Shown in pieces: positions 17,574-27,016 of a stretch of 64,000 nt of DNA. The DNA is taken from the NCBI RefSeq assembly GCF_014077625.1, contig NZ_JACFXU010000008.1, forward strand, positions 1 to 64,000, written 5' to 3'. The notes below the pieces were generated by a model. That model was not told the origin of the DNA and made no database searches. It saw only the letters and a program-made list of their open reading frames with translations. Made by a program: the position numbers and the translations under genes. This DNA comes from Sediminihaliea albiluteola. Its GTDB lineage: Bacteria > Pseudomonadota > Gammaproteobacteria > Pseudomonadales > Halieaceae. Each line of letters opens with the position of its first letter. Position 1 is the stretch's first letter.

Positions 17574-18419
17574 TTATTTACAGTGATCCGCAAGGTAACG
17601 CTGCCACAGGGCATTGTCTGGCTCGGCAATCGTTAAAAAGTGTGGACTCAGCAAGGACGGCCGACAGTTGTAGCGCAAGGGCTGGCCATCCAAGCCCAAA
17701 ATCACCCCGCCCGCAGCCTCGACGATGGCTTGCCCTGCCGCCACGTCCCACTCACAGCAGGGTGAAAAACGCGGATAAAAATCTCCACTGCCCTCTGCCA
17801 GACGACAAAATTTTAGCGCACTACCACTGTTGCGGCGCTCGACTTCACCCCAGTGCGTTTTTAACCAATCAAGGCAAGACCTCAACTTAGCATCCCGGTG
17901 GCGGCGACTGACCAGCACCGATAAAGCGCTATCGGGCTGAAGTGGCTGAGTCGCAATACTCTGGTAAGACCAGCTGCCTTCATTATCCAAGGCGTAGCGA
18001 CGGGCAAAATGCCCGGGCAGTCCCACATAGGCTAAGTGCTCAAGAGGCAAGTAGAGCAAGCCCAAAACGGGGCGGTGCTCGTCAATCAGTGCAATATTAA
18101 TTGTGAACTCACCATTACCCGCAACAAATTCCTTGGTGCCATCCAGCGGGTCTACCATCCAGAAGCGCGACCAGGCGTGACGCAGAGCCTTGTGCTCCGA
18201 GGAAGACTCCTCGGAAAGCACCGGCCAATCCTCGCTGAGCGCCTTGAGGCCATCGCGCAAAATCACATGGGAGTCGAGGTCCGCACGAGTCAGAGGAGAG
18301 TCATCTTTTTTAGATTTCACCTCCACATCACCCGGGGCGTAATAATGGCGGCAGATTGCCTGCCCCGCCTCCTGGCACAGGCTTAGCAAAGAGGGCACCA
18401 AGTGTATTAAATCTTGCAC
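17574..18419 (-). CDS. cysQ: 3'(2'),5'-bisphosphate nucleotidase CysQ
   Basis: CysQ hydrolyses PAP (3'-phosphoadenosine 5'-phosphate) made during sulfate assimilation and acyl-carrier-protein loading. The 281-aa protein has the inositol-monophosphatase-family metal sites: DSPLTRADLDSH (about 39-50), VLSEESS (about 67-73), WMVDPLDGTKEFV (about 87-99) and CEWDVAAGQAIVEAAGG (about 222-238). It starts at GTG 18419, with AGGAG just upstream. It is divergent from the HAD nucleotidase gene yrfG, an arrangement seen in other gammaproteobacteria. Confidence 0.93.
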   Translation of the reverse strand: MQDLIHLVPSLLSLCQEAGQAICRHYYAPGDVEVKSKKDDSPLTRADLDSHVILRDGLKALSEDWPVLSEESSSEHKALRHAWSRFWMVDPLDGTKEFVAGNGEFTINIALIDEHRPVLGLLYLPLEHLAYVGLPGHFARRYALDNEGSWSYQSIATQPLQPDSALSVLVSRRHRDAKLRSCLDWLKTHWGEVERRNSGSALKFCRLAEGSGDFYPRFSPCCEWDVAAGQAIVEAAGGVILGLDGQPLRYNCRPSLLSPHFLTIAEPDNALWQRYLADHCK

Positions 18420-18559
18420 GGGGTCTCCTGTTCCTTTCTGCCGACAACTATACCACTATCCTTGCGCTTCTCGGCCCCATTGTTAAGAGCAAAGCACTGC
18501 AGCAAGACATCAAAACAGGCATAATACGCATCCTACTAGCTATTCACGCAGCAAGCTTG

Positions 18560-19234
18560 ATGATTGATTGGGATAGTATCGACACCGTACTATTAGATAT
18601 GGACGGCACCCTGCTGGACCTGCATTTTGATAATGTTTTCTGGATGCAACACGTGCCACGCGCCTATGCACTGAAGCACTCCATCCCAGAACAAGAAGCC
18701 AGCGCGACCCTGATTGCAAAAATCAGCCAGCATGAAGGTACCCTTAACTGGTATTCGCTAGACTACTGGGCTGAGCAGCTGGATATGGATATCATCGCTC
18801 TCAAACAAGAACTACTGCACCTGATCCGTCTGCGGCCCTTCGCCTTGGACTTTCTCAAAAGCCTGCGCAGCGGCCCCCAAGATGTGGTGATGGTGACCAA
18901 CGCCCACCGCAAAACCTTAGACATTAAGGTGTCCCGGGTCGACATCACCCCCTGGTTTAACCGTATTGTCGTGTCACATGAGCTGCACGCTCCCAAAGAA
19001 GACCCTGCTTTCTGGCACAATCTACAAGCGCTCAACCCCTTTGATCCTGAGCGCACACTATTGATTGACGATACGGAATCCGTACTTGAATCAGCGCGCG
19101 GCTATGGCATCCGCCATTTACTGACCCTGTTACAGCCAGATAGTCAGCGCCAGAAGCGTCTCGATACCCGTTTTCCTGGCATCCATCACTTCGATGAAAT
19201 TATGCCAAACGTTATTAGCGGAGCCAGCTCATGA
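18560..19234 (+). CDS. yrfG: GMP/IMP nucleotidase (HAD superfamily, YrfG)
   Basis: A 224-aa HAD phosphatase. Motif I is LLDMDGTLLDLHFDN (about 10-24), motif II VMVTNAH (about 109-115), motif III lies around KEDPAFW and motif IV is LLIDDTESVLESA (about 168-180). The reading frame is open further upstream into the cysQ region, but ATG 18560 (MIDWDSID) gives the normal family N-terminus. It overlaps hslR by 4 bp (ATGA), the same yrfG-hslR pairing as in E. coli, which supports the assignment. Confidence 0.9.
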   Translation: MIDWDSIDTVLLDMDGTLLDLHFDNVFWMQHVPRAYALKHSIPEQEASATLIAKISQHEGTLNWYSLDYWAEQLDMDIIALKQELLHLIRLRPFALDFLKSLRSGPQDVVMVTNAHRKTLDIKVSRVDITPWFNRIVVSHELHAPKEDPAFWHNLQALNPFDPERTLLIDDTESVLESARGYGIRHLLTLLQPDSQRQKRLDTRFPGIHHFDEIMPNVISGASS

Positions 19235-19635
19235 GCGACCATCCTCCAATGTCCAAACTCCGATTAGACAAATGGCTGTGGGCTGCCCGCTTCTTCAAAA
19301 CCCGCAGCCTGGCGAAAGCAGCCATAGAAGGCGGCAAAGTGCATCTAGATGGCCAGCGGGTAAAAGTATCCCGAGAAATCAGCGTGGGCGATGTCCTGCA
19401 AGTTCGCCAGGGCTGGGACCTCAAAGTCATTGAAGTGAAAGCGCTATCGGACCAACGGCGCGGTGCACCAGAGGCACAAGCCCTCTATCAAGAGACCGAA
19501 GCCTCAGTGGCCAAACGTGAAGCGGAAGCAGCAGCACGCAAAGCCGCCGGTGGCATGATTGAGCGCCCCGCCCACCGACCCACTAAGAAGCAGCGCCGGC
19601 AAATTCATCGCTTCAAGGAGCAGCCAGAGAACTAA
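19231..19635 (+). CDS. hslR: Heat shock protein Hsp15 (S4-domain RNA-binding protein)
   Basis: Hsp15 binds free 50S subunits that carry a stalled nascent chain and helps recycle them. The 134-aa protein has an N-terminal S4 domain, LRLDKWLWAARFFKTRSLAK (about 9-28) then AIEGGKVHLDGQRVKVSREI, and a basic C-terminal tail ending RPTKKQRRQIHRFKEQ. Its start overlaps the yrfG stop. Confidence 0.93.
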   Translation: MSDHPPMSKLRLDKWLWAARFFKTRSLAKAAIEGGKVHLDGQRVKVSREISVGDVLQVRQGWDLKVIEVKALSDQRRGAPEAQALYQETEASVAKREAEAAARKAAGGMIERPAHRPTKKQRRQIHRFKEQPEN

Positions 19636-19804
19636 TATTCAAGCCGATCTCAATCACCGAAGGTTGGCATCTTTGAGCGCTCTTGGCTATTTTGACCGAG
19701 AATGTCACCCCAAAGCGATTGAAAGCGAGATTTTGCACAGGATTACCCCCACATAAGCGGGGAATGAGGCACCACAGTCGACAAAAATACGCTAGAATTC
19801 CTCA

Positions 19805-21745
19805 ATGCTACCGGAAATCCCAACCACTCGCCCCAACACTCCCTTACTGAGCGCTATTGATCAGGGCCGAAGCCTGAAAACGCTCAATGAACGGGAGCTG
19901 CTGACCTTAAGCGACGAATTGCGCGCCTTCTTGCTCTATACCGTGGGGCAAACGGGCGGGCACTTTGGCGCCGGTATGGGCGTGGTCGAACTGACCATAG
20001 CGCTGCACTACATTTACAACACCCCCCACGACCGTATCGTGTGGGATGTGGGCCACCAAAGCTATCCCCACAAAATCCTTACCGGCCGCATGCAGCAAAT
20101 GCACACCATGCGACAAGCCGGTGGCTTAGCAGGCTTTCCTAAGCGCGCCGAAAGCGAGTTCGATGCCTTTGGTGTGGGCCACTCTTCCACCAGCATCTCC
20201 GCCGCGATGGGTATGGCACTGGCAGCGCGCCAACAGGGCATTGAACGCAAAGCCGTGGCAGTGATTGGCGATGGCGCCATTACCGGCGGCATGGCAATAG
20301 AAGCGCTTGCCCATGCGGGTCATGTGCGCCCCAACATGCTGGTAATTTTGAACGACAACCAGATGTCCATTGGCCATAACACCGGTGGCTTGGCCACTTA
20401 TTTTGCCAAAATCTGGGCCAGCAAGACTTATATCGCTCTGCGCGAGGGCTCTAAGCGGGTACTGGAAAAAATCCGCCCTGCCTGGGAGCTAGCCAAGCGC
20501 ACTGAAGAGCACATGAAAGGCATGGTCGCCCCCGGCACCCTGTTTGAAGAGCTCGGCTTTAACTATATTGGGCCTCTCGACGGCCACGACCTACCGCAAC
20601 TGATTCAGACTCTAGAAAACATGAAGGATCTGGAGGGGCCGCAGTTCCTTCACATCCGCACCATGAAAGGCAAAGGCTTCGCCCCAGCAGAAGCAGACCC
20701 GGTGGCCTATCACGCCATCAACAAAATAGAGGCTAAGCCCAAAGGTCCGCAGCCAGCGCTCCCAGCAAGCGGGCCAAAAAAACTGAAGTATCAGGAAGTC
20801 TTCGGTCGCTGGCTTTGCGATATGGCCGAACAGGATAAAAACCTGGTTGGCATCACCCCGGCCATGTGCGAAGGCTCCGGCATGGTGGACTTCGCCAAAC
20901 GTTTCCCCAAACGCTATTACGACGTTGCCATTGCCGAACAGCACGCCATTACACTGGCAGCCGGCATGGCCTGCGATGGCCTAAAGCCCGTGGTCGCCAT
21001 CTACTCGACCTTCCTGCAGCGCGGTTATGACCAACTGATACACGACGTCGCCCTGCAAAACCTCGACGTCACCTTCGCCATCGATCGCGCCGGTCTAGTC
21101 GGTCAAGACGGCCCCACCCACCATGGCGCCTTCGACCTCAGCTTCTTGCGCTGCATCCCTAACATGGTGATTGGCGCCCCTTCCGATGAAAACGAATGCC
21201 GGCAGATGCTCTACACCGCTTACCAGCATAAGGGCCCCAGTGCCGTGCGCTACCCCAGAGGCACCGGCCCAGGCGCCATCATCGCCAACGAAATGAGCGG
21301 CATGGAAATTGGTAAAGCAGTGACCGTAAGGCGGGGCAGCCAAGTGGCTATTCTCAGTTTTGGCACCTTATTGCCTGCTGCGCTTGAAGCCGCCGAGCAG
21401 CTAAATGCCACTGTGGTGGATATGCGCTGGGTGAAGCCGTTGGATGAAGAGCTAGTTTTATCGCTAGCAAGCACTCATGAATTGCTTGTGACACTAGAAG
21501 ACAATGTGAGCGCCGGTGGCGCAGGGTCCGCCGTAGGGGAATATGTGAACACATGCTCTAAAACCTGCAGCTTACTCCAGCTCGGACTGCCTGATGAGTT
21601 TATCGAACACGCCTCACAACTGGAGCAGCTCTATAACTCAGGTTTAAATAGCGAAAGAATCATTCATGCAGTGAACTCCCACAAGACATCACGGCAGTCA
21701 CCGTCAATTACGATAAATGCAGCCGGAGCAGGGTTCACGACTTGA
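19805..21745 (+). CDS. dxs: 1-deoxy-D-xylulose-5-phosphate synthase
   Basis: Dxs condenses pyruvate and glyceraldehyde 3-phosphate with thiamine diphosphate, the entry step of the MEP isoprenoid pathway. The 646-aa protein shows [20 protein letters not shown] (about 53-72), the [15 protein letters not shown] segment, the ThDP/Mg motif [10 protein letters not shown] to NDNQMSI (about 158-187), SMVDF-type region [25 protein letters not shown] and RYPRGTG. It is some 25 residues longer than E. coli Dxs at the C-terminus. The ATG at 19805 lacks a Shine-Dalgarno sequence. The TTG of the methyltransferase gene overlaps its stop, so glycan genes may be co-transcribed with it. Confidence 0.95.
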   Translation: MLPEIPTTRPNTPLLSAIDQGRSLKTLNERELLTLSDELRAFLLYTVGQTGGHFGAGMGVVELTIALHYIYNTPHDRIVWDVGHQSYPHKILTGRMQQMHTMRQAGGLAGFPKRAESEFDAFGVGHSSTSISAAMGMALAARQQGIERKAVAVIGDGAITGGMAIEALAHAGHVRPNMLVILNDNQMSIGHNTGGLATYFAKIWASKTYIALREGSKRVLEKIRPAWELAKRTEEHMKGMVAPGTLFEELGFNYIGPLDGHDLPQLIQTLENMKDLEGPQFLHIRTMKGKGFAPAEADPVAYHAINKIEAKPKGPQPALPASGPKKLKYQEVFGRWLCDMAEQDKNLVGITPAMCEGSGMVDFAKRFPKRYYDVAIAEQHAITLAAGMACDGLKPVVAIYSTFLQRGYDQLIHDVALQNLDVTFAIDRAGLVGQDGPTHHGAFDLSFLRCIPNMVIGAPSDENECRQMLYTAYQHKGPSAVRYPRGTGPGAIIANEMSGMEIGKAVTVRRGSQVAILSFGTLLPAALEAAEQLNATVVDMRWVKPLDEELVLSLASTHELLVTLEDNVSAGGAGSAVGEYVNTCSKTCSLLQLGLPDEFIEHASQLEQLYNSGLNSERIIHAVNSHKTSRQSPSITINAAGAGFTT

Positions 21746-22449
21746 ACAGCAATAAAAACAAGACCAAAAAAATAAAAGAATTTTATGACACGGTTTATTA
21801 CAAGACACCTCCAAAAATAGTCACTCCCAGTTATCACCACCGCAGACTCACTAAAAAGCTAAAGATAAACAAGAATAGCAATGTCCTCGATGTAGCCTGC
21901 GGGACCGGCGCCTTTCTCGCAGCATGTCAAGAAAAGGGGGCACGCATATCCGGTGTCGACTTATCGGACGTAGCAATCAGTACATGCAGGCTTGCACTAC
22001 CTTCAGGATCTTTCCACTCATGTGCGGCTGAGAGCTTACCCTTTAAAGATAACCACTTTAATCTTGTGACCTGTCTAGGCTCCCTCGAACATTTCATCGA
22101 TCCATTGGCCGCACTAAAAGAAATGCAAAGAGTCGCTACAGAAGATGCACTGTTTGTAATTCTAGTACCCAATAAAGACTTCCTCACCAGAAAGTTTGGG
22201 CTATACAAGGGCACTCATCAGGTTGATGCGAAAGAAGATGTCAAATCTTTAGCCGAATGGGATGCGCTATTTGAAGAGTCCGGATTGGAAGTAAACGAAC
22301 TCTGGAAAGACCTCCATGTGCTGTCATGGCAATGGATTAGCAATGCTGGTATCTCGAAAACTCCCATTAGAATATTACAAGCACTAGCGCTGACCGTCTG
22401 GCCCATGAAGTGGCAATATCAGGTTTATCACTCCGCAACAAAGAAATGA
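21742..22449 (+). CDS. Class I SAM-dependent methyltransferase
   Basis: A 235-aa methyltransferase. SAM-binding motif I is [14 protein letters not shown] (about 49-62), followed by GVDLSDVAI (about 73-81) and the motif IV region [15 protein letters not shown] (about 108-122). It starts with TTG at 21742, overlapping the dxs stop, and overlaps the next gene by 4 bp (ATGA). It is clearly AT-richer than dxs (for example a lysine/asparagine-rich start [16 protein letters not shown]), which suggests recent acquisition. Its context with two glycosyltransferases points to surface-glycan or glycolipid modification; the acceptor is unknown. Confidence 0.82.
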   Translation: MNSNKNKTKKIKEFYDTVYYKTPPKIVTPSYHHRRLTKKLKINKNSNVLDVACGTGAFLAACQEKGARISGVDLSDVAISTCRLALPSGSFHSCAAESLPFKDNHFNLVTCLGSLEHFIDPLAALKEMQRVATEDALFVILVPNKDFLTRKFGLYKGTHQVDAKEDVKSLAEWDALFEESGLEVNELWKDLHVLSWQWISNAGISKTPIRILQALALTVWPMKWQYQVYHSATKK

Positions 22450-23594
22450 AACAAACCAACATACCACGTGTTCTTTTTATAAGCCGCAACCTGCCACCTC
22501 TAGTAGGAGGTATGGAGCGTATGATGCGTGAAGTTGTCTCAGGTTTGGCTTGTTATTCCGATGTAACGGTCATCGGACCACGAGGTTGCGCTGACTATCT
22601 GCCAGAAAATGTATTCTCTATAGAAACCTCACCACACCTCAGCGGCTTCCTACTCTCATCTACCATACAAGCGCTTTATCTATGTCGTAGCAAGAGCTTT
22701 AACATCATTATCGGCGGCAGTGGCTTAACCGGCCCAAGCCTGGCCCTGCTGCAGCGAGTATTCAAGGTTCAAACCGCAATTTTTCTTCACGGCTTAGACC
22801 TAGTAGCGCCAAGTTGGGTCTATCAAAAAATCTTTATACCATTGATACGTCGCGCAAATCGCGTACTAGCAAACAGTCACAATACCGCAAATCTCGCGCG
22901 CGACAGAGGCGTACCAGACGGGAAAATCACTGTCATAAACCCAGGCTGCCACCCCGCCGACCCACTTGCCCATCAACGCGTCTCATCATTTCGTGAAGAG
23001 TATGACTTGGAAGGTCGGCCCATAATCCTATTTGTAGGCCGCATGACTCGACGCAAAGGGCTTTCACAATTTATTAAACATAGCTTGCCCGGAATTTTCA
23101 AATCAGTGCCAGAAGCCGCGTTATTAGTCGTTGGTGATGAACCAAGCAATAGCCTAGACCAACGGGGTGAAAAGCAAGCCGTCATTGACAGTTTGGGCAA
23201 GTTAACGAGCGAACACCGCCAACGCGTGAGATTCTTGGGGCAAGTAAGTGACGATGTGCTTAACACATGCTACTTCGCCGCTAATGTCCACGTCTTTCCA
23301 ATCTTAAATATCCCTGGGGATGTAGAAGGTTTCGGCATGGTAGTAATCGAGGCAGCAAGCTATGGCACACCAACCGTTGCTTTTGACGTAGGCGGAGTGG
23401 CCGACGCAATTGGTGGTGATGGAGGTCTGCTAGTTGACGAAGGTGACTATCACGACTTAAGTACTAAGCTAGTTGACTTGCTACTTTCCCCGACAGACTG
23501 GGAAGAACGCTGCAGGAAGCATGCTTCCCAATTTAGCTGGGAGAGATTCAATAGAGAATTAAGTTCACAACTTATTTACGATACTGACACCTAA
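22446..23594 (+). CDS. Family 4 glycosyltransferase
   Basis: A 382-aa GT-B fold glycosyltransferase. The N-terminal nucleotide-fold starts RVLFISRNLPPLVGGMERMM (about 7-26); the C-terminal domain has ILFVGRMTRRKGLSQFI (about 189-205) and the nucleotide-sugar motif EGFGMVVIEAASYGTPTVAF (about 293-312), typical of GT4 retaining enzymes. The ATG at 22446 overlaps the methyltransferase stop. Donor and acceptor cannot be assigned. Same AT-rich patch as its neighbours. Confidence 0.88.
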   Translation: MKQTNIPRVLFISRNLPPLVGGMERMMREVVSGLACYSDVTVIGPRGCADYLPENVFSIETSPHLSGFLLSSTIQALYLCRSKSFNIIIGGSGLTGPSLALLQRVFKVQTAIFLHGLDLVAPSWVYQKIFIPLIRRANRVLANSHNTANLARDRGVPDGKITVINPGCHPADPLAHQRVSSFREEYDLEGRPIILFVGRMTRRKGLSQFIKHSLPGIFKSVPEAALLVVGDEPSNSLDQRGEKQAVIDSLGKLTSEHRQRVRFLGQVSDDVLNTCYFAANVHVFPILNIPGDVEGFGMVVIEAASYGTPTVAFDVGGVADAIGGDGGLLVDEGDYHDLSTKLVDLLLSPTDWEERCRKHASQFSWERFNRELSSQLIYDTDT

Positions 23595-23924
23595 ATCATT
23601 AACGCGAGAAGTAGCAGCACACTGCTAACGCTACCTTCTAAAAAAGCAGACATCTTCTCAGCAGTTTCTAGACCGGCACCGAATTGAAGACATAAGATTC
23701 TCTGCACTGCTTCCCATTTGTATATCAGCTTACTTAGAAGCTCTGTAATAAAAGAGCCTATGAAGTAAACAGCGTTGGCCCCAGACATTCCAAGTGGGCA
23801 TTTATTTTAGGACTAAGACACAAATAAAATTATTCGTACTTCTGAGAGTAAGCGGTTAGTCTATTTACTGTTTCACAAAACAACAAATGCTCCATCTTCA
23901 CTCAAACAGTCATCAAGGACAAAA
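23595..23924. other. 330-bp AT-rich gap between the two glycosyltransferase genes
   Basis: No recognisable gene is seen. An open frame of 65 codons on the minus strand (23591-23788), rich in hydrophobic residues with a C-terminal SVSSVLLLLALMI, could be a small membrane protein or the remnant of a polysaccharide gene; I recognise no family. The spacing and composition fit a decayed or recently rearranged stretch. Confidence 0.35.
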
Positions 23925-24938
23925 GTGCAACCTGCGATTTGGTTCCCTACCACTAAAGCAAATACTGGCACTGATGCATACACAGAACGCTTAGTTAAAG
24001 GGCTTAATGAGCAAGGCTTTAAAGCTGAAATTACTTGGCTTCCCTTACGCGCCGAGTACGCACCTTGGAGTGTATCTGCTCCCAAAGCTCCTGAGTGGGC
24101 CAATATCGTTCACGTAAACACATGGTTACACCCGAGATTTATTCCAGAAACACTGCCCATCGTAGCGACAATTCACCACTCAGTTCACCACCCAGACTCT
24201 CGTAGCTACAAAGGCTGGCTTCGAACGATTTATCATAGGCATTGGATTGCCCCAATTGAACGCCGAGTGCTTCGAAAAGCCAGTAGAGTTATCTCTGTCA
24301 GTCAGTTTGTTGCCAGCACAGCAAAAAACACGCTCACGGATGTTCCAATGCAGGTAATTTACAACGGAGTAGACACGGCTCTTTTTAAAGCTTCCACCGA
24401 GCCACGCAAACCCAACAAACCTTTTAGACTGCTCTATGTGGGTAGCTGGACAATCCGCAAGGGAATAGATTTGCTCGCGCCCATCATGCGCGAGCTTGGT
24501 CAGGACTTCGAGCTCTATTACACCGGTGGTCCTGGGTCAGAAAAAGATAAACAAAGCATGCCAGCGAATATGTTTGATATTGGCCGCTTACAAGGTGATC
24601 ACGAAGTGGTGAATGCAATGCAGAGTGCCGATGCATTCCTATTCCCCTCCCGGAGCGAAGGCTTTAGCTTAGCAGTTACCGAAGCCATCGCTTGCGGCCT
24701 GCCTGTAATAGCTACAAACAGCTCATCGCTGCCAGAGACCGTTGAGGATGGGGTGACCGGGGTTCTCTGCCCCAAGGATGACGTGACTGCTTTTGCGAAT
24801 GCTGCAAGACAACTTGCAAAAGAAGGCTTACACGCCAACAAAACCGGAGCCTCGGCAAATAAAGTACTCTCAATTCAACAGAATATTGCCGAGCACATAA
24901 AAGTTTATCAACACATCAGTCCCGTCGCTAAACCTTAA
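23925..24938 (+). CDS. Family 4 glycosyltransferase
   Basis: A 337-aa GT-B fold glycosyltransferase starting at GTG 23925 with GGA about 5 bases upstream. N-terminal MQPAIWFPTTKANTGTDAYT contains the glycine-poor nucleotide loop; VISVSQFVASTAKNTL and VIYNGVDTALF (about 147-157) are family segments, followed by LLYVGSWTIRKGIDLL (about 171-186) and the nucleotide-sugar motif EGFSLAVTEAIACGLPVIAT (about 245-264). It is not closely similar to the adjacent GT4 enzyme. It ends the glycan patch; xseB follows 214 bp downstream behind its own promoter. Confidence 0.87.
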   Translation: MQPAIWFPTTKANTGTDAYTERLVKGLNEQGFKAEITWLPLRAEYAPWSVSAPKAPEWANIVHVNTWLHPRFIPETLPIVATIHHSVHHPDSRSYKGWLRTIYHRHWIAPIERRVLRKASRVISVSQFVASTAKNTLTDVPMQVIYNGVDTALFKASTEPRKPNKPFRLLYVGSWTIRKGIDLLAPIMRELGQDFELYYTGGPGSEKDKQSMPANMFDIGRLQGDHEVVNAMQSADAFLFPSRSEGFSLAVTEAIACGLPVIATNSSSLPETVEDGVTGVLCPKDDVTAFANAARQLAKEGLHANKTGASANKVLSIQQNIAEHIKVYQHISPVAKP

Positions 24939-25118
24939 ACCAAGGCTTTAGTGCTCCCATGCTAAATCGCAAGCAAAAGGTCAGTATCAACTAAGCCTGC
25001 ATAATATGTGGCTAAACTTTTCTAAACAAATAAACTGGGTGAGGGTCAGGCCATAAGCGGCCTAGCTTTGCCTTATCAAAAAAAACTGTTCCTTACGCTT
25101 AACAACTTAGCTCTTGTT

Positions 25119-25124
25119 ATAATC
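25119..25124 (+). promoter_or_regulatory. Candidate -10 element of xseB-ispA
   Basis: A consensus TATAAT lies 28 bp before the xseB ATG. The best -35 at normal spacing is weak (ACGCTT/TTACGC around 25094-25101), so only the -10 is called. It would separate xseB-ispA transcription from the glycan genes upstream. Confidence 0.45.
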
Positions 25125-25152
25125 TCAAAACACTCTATCTGGACCCTATTTC

Positions 25153-25380
25153 ATGCCACCTAAGAAAAAGCCTGCCACCTTTGCCAGCACTATTGAGCAA
25201 CTGGAAGCACTTGTTGCCAAGCTGGAGCATTCAGAAACGCCACTTGAGGAATCCCTTGTGAGCTTTGAGCAGGGCGTCAAACTGATACGTCAAGCACAGC
25301 ATGAGCTCATGAGTGCGGAGCAAAAGGTGCAGCAATTACTTGCCGATGTACCTGAAGAAGCGGATATGGATGACAATTAG
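25153..25380 (+). CDS. xseB: Exodeoxyribonuclease VII small subunit
   Basis: A 75-aa helical protein matching XseB: FASTIEQLEALVAKLE (about 10-25), the ETPLEESLVSFEQGVKL signature (about 28-44) and a second helix ending in LLADV. XseB joins XseA in the nuclease that degrades single-stranded DNA. It lies 2 bp upstream of ispA as usual; the dxs gene that normally follows ispA is instead 3.4 kb upstream. Confidence 0.92.
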   Translation: MPPKKKPATFASTIEQLEALVAKLEHSETPLEESLVSFEQGVKLIRQAQHELMSAEQKVQQLLADVPEEADMDDN

Positions 25381-25382
25381 TC

Positions 25383-26270
25383 GTGGCGGATACTTTAGGC
25401 GACTTTATTGATCGTTGCCGGTCTCGCCTGCAAGGGCAGCTGAATTCGGTCTACCCGGCTTCTGGCTCACTACCGGCGAATCTACTTGCGGCACTTGAGT
25501 ACGCGCTGAACAACAGCGGTAAACAGGTACGCCCTATTCTCTATTTCGCTGCAGGGCGAGCCATTAGTGAAGCTGAGCAAGCAAGCATTAAAGCAGCTTT
25601 AGCCTTGGAACTGATTCACACCTACTCCCTGATCCACGACGACCTGCCAGCCATGGACGATGACGAGCTGCGACGTGGCAAACCCACTCTGCATAAGGCC
25701 TTCGACGATGCGACTGCGATTCTAGTAGGCGATGGCCTGCAAGCCCGTGCCTTTGAGATAATCGCCGATGCGCCAGAGCTTAGTGCTGAGCAAAAAGTCA
25801 AGATGATCAAGGTGTTAGCCGAGGCCTCTGGCTTTGCCGGCATGGTTGGCGGGCAATATGTGGACATTCAGTCGACGGGCAAAGATCTCTCGCTGGCAGC
25901 ACTGCGAGCTATGCACGCAATGAAAACTGGGGCATTGATTCGGGCCTCAGTGGCCTTAGGTGGCATTGCGGCTGGTGCCAGTGAAGCACAGCTAGTCGCT
26001 CTGGATACATACGCGGAGCATATCGGGCTAGCATTCCAAGTGGTGGATGACATCTTAGATGTTGAAAGTGACACCCAAACCCTCGGTAAAACCCAAGGCA
26101 AGGACGAGCAGGAAAATAAGGCTACTTATGTGAAGCTGATGGGTTTGGAGGGCGCCAAGTCTGAGGCACAGCGACTGCTTGAGAAGGCTCTGGCGGCACT
26201 GAATGACTTCGGCGAATCAGCAGAGATGTTGCGGGAGCTAGGGCGCTATATCGTTGACAGAAAACATTAA
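25383..26270 (+). CDS. ispA: Farnesyl diphosphate synthase
   Basis: IspA condenses IPP with DMAPP and geranyl-PP to farnesyl-PP, the precursor for quinones and undecaprenyl phosphate. The 295-aa protein has the first aspartate-rich motif in LIHDDLPAMDDDELRRGKPT (about 83-102) and the second in FQVVDDILDVESDTQTLGK (about 219-237), with KQVRPILYFAA (about 47-57) binding IPP. It begins at GTG 25383, two bases after xseB. Confidence 0.95.
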   Translation: MADTLGDFIDRCRSRLQGQLNSVYPASGSLPANLLAALEYALNNSGKQVRPILYFAAGRAISEAEQASIKAALALELIHTYSLIHDDLPAMDDDELRRGKPTLHKAFDDATAILVGDGLQARAFEIIADAPELSAEQKVKMIKVLAEASGFAGMVGGQYVDIQSTGKDLSLAALRAMHAMKTGALIRASVALGGIAAGASEAQLVALDTYAEHIGLAFQVVDDILDVESDTQTLGKTQGKDEQENKATYVKLMGLEGAKSEAQRLLEKALAALNDFGESAEMLRELGRYIVDRKH

Positions 26271-26331
26271 AAGGGTAACAAGGGCTTAGCGTCTTCGCAT
26301 TCGCCCCAGCACTGCGGGAGCAACAGAGGAA

Positions 26332-26922
26332 TTAGTGGCCGAAGAAATGGCCTAATTTTGAACCCTTGGTTTGCAAGTACTTTTCATTGTGTGGGTTACT
26401 GTCAGTGCGAAGTGGAATTCGCTCAGTAATAGCAACGCCAGCGGATTCCAGAGCAGCTACCTTGCGCGGGTTGTTTGTCATTAGGCGCACTTGCTTGATT
26501 TTTAGGTGCTCAAGCATAGGTTTGAGTACGCTGTAATCGCGCATATCAGCACCAAAACCCAGTTGCTCATTGGCCTCTACTGTATCGGCACCGGCATCCT
26601 GCAGTTTGTAAGCGCGAATTTTATTCAGCAAACCAATACCGCGGCCTTCCTGTCGCAAATAAAACAGTGCGCCGCGGCCCTCTTCTGCGATTGCCTTAAG
26701 GGCGGCTTCAAGTTGATTGCCGCAATCACAGCGAAGGCTGAACAAGGCGTCACCCGTGAGGCATTCGGAATGAACCCTTGCCAGCACAGGCTCCCCATCG
26801 CCAACATCGCCCATGGTCAGCACCACGTGCTCTTTGTTGGCCTCCAGATCATCAAAGCCATGGATATCAAACACCCCCCAAGCGGTGGGAAGACGGGAGG
26901 ATTCTACGTAGCGTGTTGGCAC
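26332..26922 (-). CDS. ribA: GTP cyclohydrolase II
   Basis: RibA opens GTP to 2,5-diamino-6-ribosylamino-pyrimidinone 5'-phosphate, the first riboflavin step. The 196-aa protein has zinc ligands Cys54, Cys65 and Cys67 in [15 protein letters not shown], the catalytic segment [15 protein letters not shown] (about 87-101), then [12 protein letters not shown] and [12 protein letters not shown]. It starts at GTG 26922. It stands apart from the rib operon and is probably the functional GTP cyclohydrolase II, because the one fused in RibBA lacks the zinc cysteines. Convergent with ispA. Confidence 0.95.
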   Translation of the reverse strand: MPTRYVESSRLPTAWGVFDIHGFDDLEANKEHVVLTMGDVGDGEPVLARVHSECLTGDALFSLRCDCGNQLEAALKAIAEEGRGALFYLRQEGRGIGLLNKIRAYKLQDAGADTVEANEQLGFGADMRDYSVLKPMLEHLKIKQVRLMTNNPRKVAALESAGVAITERIPLRTDSNPHNEKYLQTKGSKLGHFFGH

Positions 26923-27016
26923 TCTAGAGTATTCCGGGGCTTAAAAAAGGGCGTGTATTCTACCACTTTGAGCAGCTTGTGCGACAAGCTCGGTAATGTT
27001 ACCGGTTTAGTTGCCG

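Noticed and set aside
19793..19798. TAGAAT 6 nt before the dxs ATG, suggesting a leaderless dxs
   Set aside because: No acceptable -35 is found at 16-18 bp spacing, so a promoter was not called, although no ribosome site is visible either.
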